Origin: Phallusia mammillata
Taxonomy: Eukaryota; Chordata; Ascidiacea; Phlebobranchia; Ascidiidae
DNA length: 64,000 nt
Direction: 5' to 3'
Assembly: GCA_003260075.1 (NCBI GenBank)
Contig: QLIY01000114.1
Location: forward strand, 78,612-142,611
This document shows, piece by piece, positions 58,724 to 64,000 of the stretch. The number at the start of each line of letters is the position of its first letter. The stretch's first letter is position 1. Both the position numbers and the translations under genes were made by a program. The notes beneath the pieces were generated by a model. That model worked only from the letters and a program-made list of their open reading frames with translations, ran no database searches and was not told the origin of the DNA.

Positions 58724-60039
58724 CTTTCTTGTGTTGCTGCCATGACCGTTCATTTTCCAATAGATATATACTGGCCTGGAGAAACCTCATATTACCGCAA
58801 TTCCAAATGTGTTTAGTTACTATTGATGTGTTGATGTCAATCAAATCTTATTTCAACCAACTAAAGCTTGAACATACGCTCGATGCAAGATAAAAGAACG
58901 TCGCAGCAGCCAAATGCATTACTTTTTACAGATGATGACTTTTATAAAGTTTTATTTGGTAAGAAAATATTTGAAGACTAAAGAAAGAAGGTATTGGATT
59001 GTTCCGCCCCCCCCCCTTTTTCTGTTTTTTAAGCATGCAATAATCGAAGAGAAGGTTTAGCTTTTTAATGTTGCTGCCATGACCGTTCATTTTCCAATAG
59101 ATATATACCAGCCTGTAGAAACCTCACATACTGGAATTTCAATTATGTCTTAAGTTCCTATTGATGTGTTGAAGTCAATCAAATATTATTTCAACCGTTT
59201 AAAGCTTGAACATGCGCTCGTTGCAAGATAAAACAACGTTGCAGCAGCCAAATGCATTATTTGTTTACAGAAGATGACTTTCAGAAAGTTTTATTTGGTA
59301 AGAACATATTTGAAAACTAAAGAAAGAAGGTATTGGATTGTTCCGTCCCTTTTGGTAAAGCATTTCAGACTCAGTTTCATAACCGTTGTAGTGTTACGAA
59401 TTAAGCAAAAACGTTCATCGGCATTATTGCAATAAAAGCAGCATTTGCTACCCATGAAAGGGTTGCGTTGATTTAAACAAAAGTTATGTTCTGTAAACCA
59501 GTAAACAACACATATCAGCAGTATGATTGCCGTTGGATGACTACGCTATCTCTCGACCGTCACACTGATGAGACCTTGTACGGGGAACAGTATGTACTGC
59601 CTACAGCAGTGGTTCCCAACCGGGGAGGAATTTCATAAAAACTGTAATAAAAATTACATTGGAAATGTCACAGAATATTTTTGTATGTACATTATTATGT
59701 CCATTATAATTTGGACCCGGTTCACATTTGAAACTATGTTTGTTTTTCGTCTTATGGGGAGGAATGCCCCCCCCCCTAAAGCTTATCAGACTTAGTTTCA
59801 TAACCGTTGTAGTGTTAGGAATTGAGCAAAAACGTTCATCGGCATCATTGCAATAAAAGCAGCATTTGCTACCCATGAGAAGGTTGCGTTGATTTAAACA
59901 AAAGTTATGTTCTGTAAACTAGTGTCAGAAGGGTAAACAACAGATATCAGCAATATGATTGCCGTTGGATGACTACGCTATCTCTCGTCACCAAATGCAC
60001 TGATGAGACCTTGTACGGGGAACAGTATGCACTGCCTAC

Positions 60040-60071
<32 letters not shown>

Positions 60072-60802
60072 ATGGATTGCGCAAAGACTTTTGCGAATGT
60101 TTAAAAGCAAATGTTGTGTGAAAATGCTGATGGTTAGGGCTGTTTGTGGGTGCTGTTTTGTGGTGATAATAACAATAAAACCAACTTTTAAGCTCAACCC
60201 TATCCCAGTCTCACTGTTAATTACTCTGCTCTTTACTCTTTATCGGAAACCCCCCCCCCCGAAAATGGGCAAAGGGAGGAATGTAACAAAAAAGGTTGGG
60301 AACCACTACAGCTTATCCTGTGACTTTACTTTCCAACTTCACAGATTGAACGTGGTTTCAAACTGTTTATCATAACGTAGTGTTTTCCGATCCTTTTTGA
60401 CACCCCAGTGGCTAATTCACTAGCGTTCCCATGGAATCTTATGTTTATCACATCACACAAGTTTGTTAAATACCGATGGATTGCGCAAAGACTTTTGCGA
60501 ATGTTTAAAAGCAAATGTTGGGTGAAAATGCTGATGGTTAGGGCTATTTGTGGGTGCTGTTTTTTGGTGATAATAACTAAGCTCAACGCTCCCCCCCCCC
60601 CCCCCCCCCCCCCCCAGTCTCACTGTTAATTACTCTGCTTTTCGCTCTTTATCGGAAACTAGTAAACCTTTTGGGATTTGAATTCTTATGTTAGGATAAC
60701 TCTACGTTATAACAAAAGGCAAAAAGTATGGTATTGTTACAAGACATAAACTATATTAATTGTGCATAAAGTTATTGGCATATCGCAGGTAAGCTACGTG
60801 GC
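58724..60802. repeat. repeat-rich intergenic with several haplotype joins
   Basis: Poly-C at about 59007-59016 separates two copies of the TCTP-B 3' end (ATGCAATAATCGAAGAGAAG). Poly-C at about 59767-59775, 60041-60070, 60250-60260 and 60591-60615 separates further duplicated segments. SINE-like copies are at 59525-59605 and 59956-60040, and TCAGTGGTTCCC-type element ends near 59604 and 60295. No gene beyond TCTP-B. Confidence 0.6.
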
Positions 60803-61596
60803 CTAATAAATGTTTTGTGTGCAGCAAGTTATAATCAGAGTTTCTTGGAACTTGGTGGTGAGGAAGTTTTTTTTTATTACTGCTGGAGTTGATACAATTG
60901 GTTGGTGGGGGATCTGTGGGGGTGTCTGCTCCTCGGAATCGGGAATAGTCCTTCGAACGATCGCAGGGAATGTCCAGGTCTCTGACGAATGGTTGTTCGT
61001 CTGGTTGCGGAAGCCAATAGACGGTGCTGCCTTGCGTAACGTGATCCAACCCAGATGACGACGATCAACTCTCTGGTGGAAACGCAGAGCCTTCCTCACG
61101 ATCAACACTTCGTCTCTTCCTTGCAGGTGATCCAAGTTGGTGCTCAGGATCGTATTCTTGTAGACTACTTCTCTGGTTTGCTGCAGTCGTTCACGTACTA
61201 CTCGAATCAGGTCGTGTGATGTTGGTTTGAGAAACTCGTCTATGCCAATTGCGTTGTTCAGTGAGCACCTCAAATAGTATTCGTCGAAACTCTCTTCGTC
61301 GTTGTCCCACGCGAAAGTGAGTGTACAAGCTTCAAAGGATCTCCAACGGCCTATCTCTCTGCGAACTAACTCAGACAATGGTCCTGGCCGATTTGCACTT
61401 GCCGCTGCTATCGGATCGGTCTGAGTACTGCTGTCAGCGACGACTCGTAGAATGCGGAATGGTTTGCCCCCCCCCCTGCTATCGGATCGGTCTGAGTACT
61501 GCTGTCAGCGACGACTCTTAGAATGCGAAATGGTTTAGATCTTGCAGAAATTCTTGCTGTTCTTCTTAATTGTACTGCAGTATTGATTTGAGACAT
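60803..61596 (-). CDS. unrecognised protein, reading frame interrupted by a haplotype join
   Basis: Minus-strand frame starting at ATG 61596 (MSQINTAVQLRRTARISARS) and ending at stop 60803. Between about 61404 and 61474 a poly-C run and a repeated TGCTATCGGATCGGTCTGAG stretch break it. If that join is an artefact, the frame is open throughout. The N-terminus is basic (RRTARISARSKPFRI). The middle is charged, with YYLRCSLNNAIGIDEFLKP and ILSTNLDHLQGRDEVL. The C-terminal third is Pro/Thr-rich (TPPQIPHQPIVSTPAV). No signal peptide, no membrane segment and no domain I recognise. It is clearly richer in G and C than the flanks and its codons look selected. A transposon-derived or single-exon lineage-specific gene are both possible. 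Confidence 0.5.
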
Positions 61597-62176
61597 CCTA
61601 TATTTTAGATTAGCTGAAACATAATGCAAGGTTATCTCTTCACTATTTTATTCTGAGTGATCACACGACATTTATCGTTTCACAATTCCAAACTTCTATC
61701 TCTCTCTGATTTCAAGGCGAAAACAGCGCTTTTTATAGTCCCACAATGCAACAGTAAACTTCTTTTCTCGCACATAATTACGTTTGTTAATGTTACTTTT
61801 AACTGGACAAAGTCCAAATTAGCCTTTTTTAGTTGCCAGAATCTTCTCGAAAACCGGCACATAAACGTCAGTGGGAACGGATATGTATAACTGCGAAATA
61901 CAAGGCAAAATGTCCCAAAAATAGAATATGACTTCACCCATACAAGCAAAACATGTACCTGGACATCGTGTGAATATCCGTTTTATAAATTATTTTACGT
62001 TTGTTCTTTATTTGGCTGCATACGCTGCTTTTATGCAGCGTGCCCCCCCCCCCTACAAGGCAAAATGTCCCAAAAATAGAATATGACTTCACCCATACAA
62101 GTAAAACATGTACCTGGACATCGTGTGACTGTCCGTTTTATAAATTATTTTACGTTTGTTCTTTATTTGGCTGCAA

Positions 62177-62297
62177 ACGCTGCTTTTATGCAGCGTGCAA
62201 AAAAAATACCGGTTACGATTCGTGTGAAGTGTTTGCTTATGACTGTTTGCGTTTATTCGTTATGTTATATCTGAAAACGCTGCTTTAATGCAGCGTT
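62177..62297. repeat. paired short palindromes 100 bp apart
   Basis: ACGCTGCTTTTATGCAGCGT at 62177-62196 and ACGCTGCTTTAATGCAGCGT at 62277-62296 are near-identical palindromes spaced exactly 100 bases. The copy at 62022-62041 is the other allele of the first, before the poly-C join. Possibly the ends of a tiny element. Confidence 0.6.
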
Positions 62298-63411
62298 CCA
62301 AAGTGCGACGTGCAATTGGTTTGAAACACAGCATTTTATCTACTTGGTCTGCTACAGATCAAATTAGATTTATAGCATTGTGTCTTTTGGTTGGAAAGCG
62401 TCTCTCAATTTTTTAAGTTGTGCAGTGTTTTCAACAAAACATGTTTATTTAAAAAAAAACTTTTTCTAGTTTTATTTATTTCATAATTATATTACTGTAT
62501 ACAAATTATGCAGAAACAATCCGGTTTATTGCATAAAATAAACTGTGTGATTGCATTCAAACCGTGGCCTATATCATTTTTTAGAAAAATCGTCTGGTTA
62601 ATCACATAATCCAGTTAATTGCAAAGATGTTTGACGAAATGCAAAAAAACAGAATGTTAATTTCAATGTGAAAACGTACGATTTGCAAACTTTTCTTAAA
62701 GTTGGAAACGTAGATTAGGCAAGTAGAGGTGTCACAATGTATGAATAACATGTGTAGCCTACTATCTTTTAGGTTCGTATAAACTGCTGAAATCTTCATT
62801 GAAACGCTTGTGTACAATTGTAACATAGTACTGACAGTGAGGAAAGTTAGGCAGTTTTGTATATTTCAGGCTGCAAAAAAGACAAAGCAAGTCACTGTAG
62901 ATAAGCATCACAGAAAGTTTTTTCCCAGCTGCTGAAGTGTGAATGAGCTCTTATGTTAACAACGTGAAGGCTTATTGTTTACACAGTATTCGGTTAAGCG
63001 CATAAAGTTGTGGTATTTGATGATCTAGTAAATCAGATTGCTCTGTATTTTAAAATTGTATAATCCTTAAACAATCTGTAGAGCTCTTAAAAAGTCCCAA
63101 TTGCTGCTTTTTTGAAGAGGTTACGTTTTAAGTTTGAACATATACATAAAAAAACTGTTACAGCTGGTAAACAAATTCCTGTAGGTTTAAAATTTGTTTC
63201 GTTTAAAATCTAGTGCTATTATAAGTGGCACTGGATATGTATGATGACTTATGTTAGTTGAATGGTAACTTATATATAGTAGTTGGTGTTTAGTTGATAG
63301 TGTAATGAGTAATGACCAAATGATGTAGTTTATGCTTATAAACGCCATTGGTGCTCAAATTGTTTATCAATCACTGTGTTTACCTAACGTTATGACTCAT
63401 TTAAATGGTTA

Positions 63412-63412
<1 letters not shown>

Positions 63413-63463
<51 letters not shown>
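63413..63463 (+). repeat. 51-base poly-C run
   Basis: Unlike most other runs I do not see an obvious duplicated flank here. It may mark a join with little overlap. Confidence 0.7.
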
Positions 63464-63822
63464 TGGTTATATTTTGCAAAGCGCCTAGGCATGCACCGAC
63501 TTAGGGCCTTGAGTTTTGCTCACACTAATGGCTGCACTTAAATCTCCAACCACACACGTAAATGAATTTCGTTACTTTTTTAAACTTTAAAATCTACTTC
63601 ATATGATTTACACCATAAGCACACATATTGTAATTTATTCGATAAACATGTAAACGAAAATCGCAAAATAAACCAATAAGCAAAGCGCAAAAACACACAT
63701 ACAATTTACCGTGTGAATCCGCTTATTGTCGAGTGAAGCGAACTTATACTGTTTAATGTAAATTAGTTTGACTAAATTACTGTTATAATTACTGTAGCAC
63801 AGTGATGACATACAACCGCGTA

Positions 63823-64000
63823 TTAACGTTCCTTGGCGACCATTTTGTAGGGACTTGGAACATATACTTGCATACCGCTTCCATTTTCAATATCGGGTAA
63901 TTCCTTTGTCGCGGGGTCAGGAAGAAACTCGAATTTCTGTACCAGACCGACGAGAAACATGNAAACAAAGAAGGCAATCTGTCCGGTTCGCTGTAGTATG
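63823..64000 (-). CDS. cytochrome P450, CYP2-like, last exon (partial)
   Basis: Minus-strand C-terminal exon of a haem monooxygenase; the rest lies beyond base 64000. The frame reads RTGQIAFF, one codon with an N at 63962, MFLVGLVQKFEFLPDP, then ELPDIENGSGMQVYVPSPYK and ends MVAKER-stop at 63823. This matches the stretch after the haem-binding loop in CYP2 proteins: the L-helix (R-M-E-L-F-L-F-F-T type), LLQRF-type end, an acidic/Gly turn and the xPxPYxV C-terminal strand. The Cys ligand itself is outside the window. P450 identity is firm; the subfamily is an estimate. Confidence 0.85.
   Translation of the reverse strand, partial: ILQRTGQIAFFVXMFLVGLVQKFEFLPDPATKELPDIENGSGMQVYVPSPYKMVAKER

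Larger units (their letters stand above)
61597..63822. other. intergenic, hairpin repeats, no gene recognised
   Basis: Contains three short hairpins (62022-62041, 62177-62196, 62277-62296), a haplotype join at 62042-62053 and a 51-base poly-C run at 63413-63463. No exons seen. Confidence 0.5.

Noticed and set aside
63413-63541. Proline-rich frame across poly-C near the right edge
   Set aside because: Created by the 51-base C run.

Overview
The window is animal nuclear DNA. It is AT-rich and carries intron-containing genes with GT-AG splice sites, a homeobox gene and many small transposon remnants. The gene set (SLC19 thiamine-type carriers, a 4EHP-type eIF4E, a phospholipid scramblase, a Barx homeobox gene, TCTP, a CYP2-like P450), the compact genes and the very high allelic divergence fit a marine invertebrate deuterostome. 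An ascidian such as Ciona is my best guess, but this is inference and was not tested by any search.

Layout. 0.7-11.2 kb (- strand): two head-to-tail SLC19-family carrier genes, one complete with eight exons and one cut by the window edge. 11.2-19.4 kb: repeat-rich DNA plus a duplicated block holding the first two exons of the next gene. 19.5-22 kb (+): eIF4E2/4EHP-like gene with six exons. 23.3-29.3 kb (-): phospholipid scramblase with seven exons. 29.3-34.7 kb: no gene recognised. 34.7-41.5 kb (-): Barx-type homeobox gene with seven exons in perfect phase. 41.5-48.5 kb: no gene recognised, but a nested pair of hAT-like elements. 48.6-58.7 kb (+): two tandem TCTP genes, the first apparently decayed and the second intact. 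60.8-61.6 kb (-): an unrecognised reading frame richer in GC than its surroundings. 63.8-64 kb (-): the last exon of a CYP2-like cytochrome P450.

Assembly quality dominates the window. About thirty runs of C or G (8 to 60 bases), at least seven single Ns and one 911-base gap occur, and most sit between two near-identical copies of the same flanking sequence. I read these as joins where two diverged haplotype contigs were placed end to end instead of merged. They inflate introns, duplicate exons (eIF4E2 exons 1-2, TCTP exon 4, a piece of SLC19 exon 7) and break reading frames. Any duplication claim here must be read with this in mind.

The genes are unrelated housekeeping or developmental functions: vitamin uptake, translation control, membrane lipid scrambling, a developmental transcription factor, a growth and stress protein, and oxidative metabolism. 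There is no sign that they form one pathway. Mobile DNA is mainly short non-autonomous elements with 8-bp target duplications (hAT type), many inside introns.
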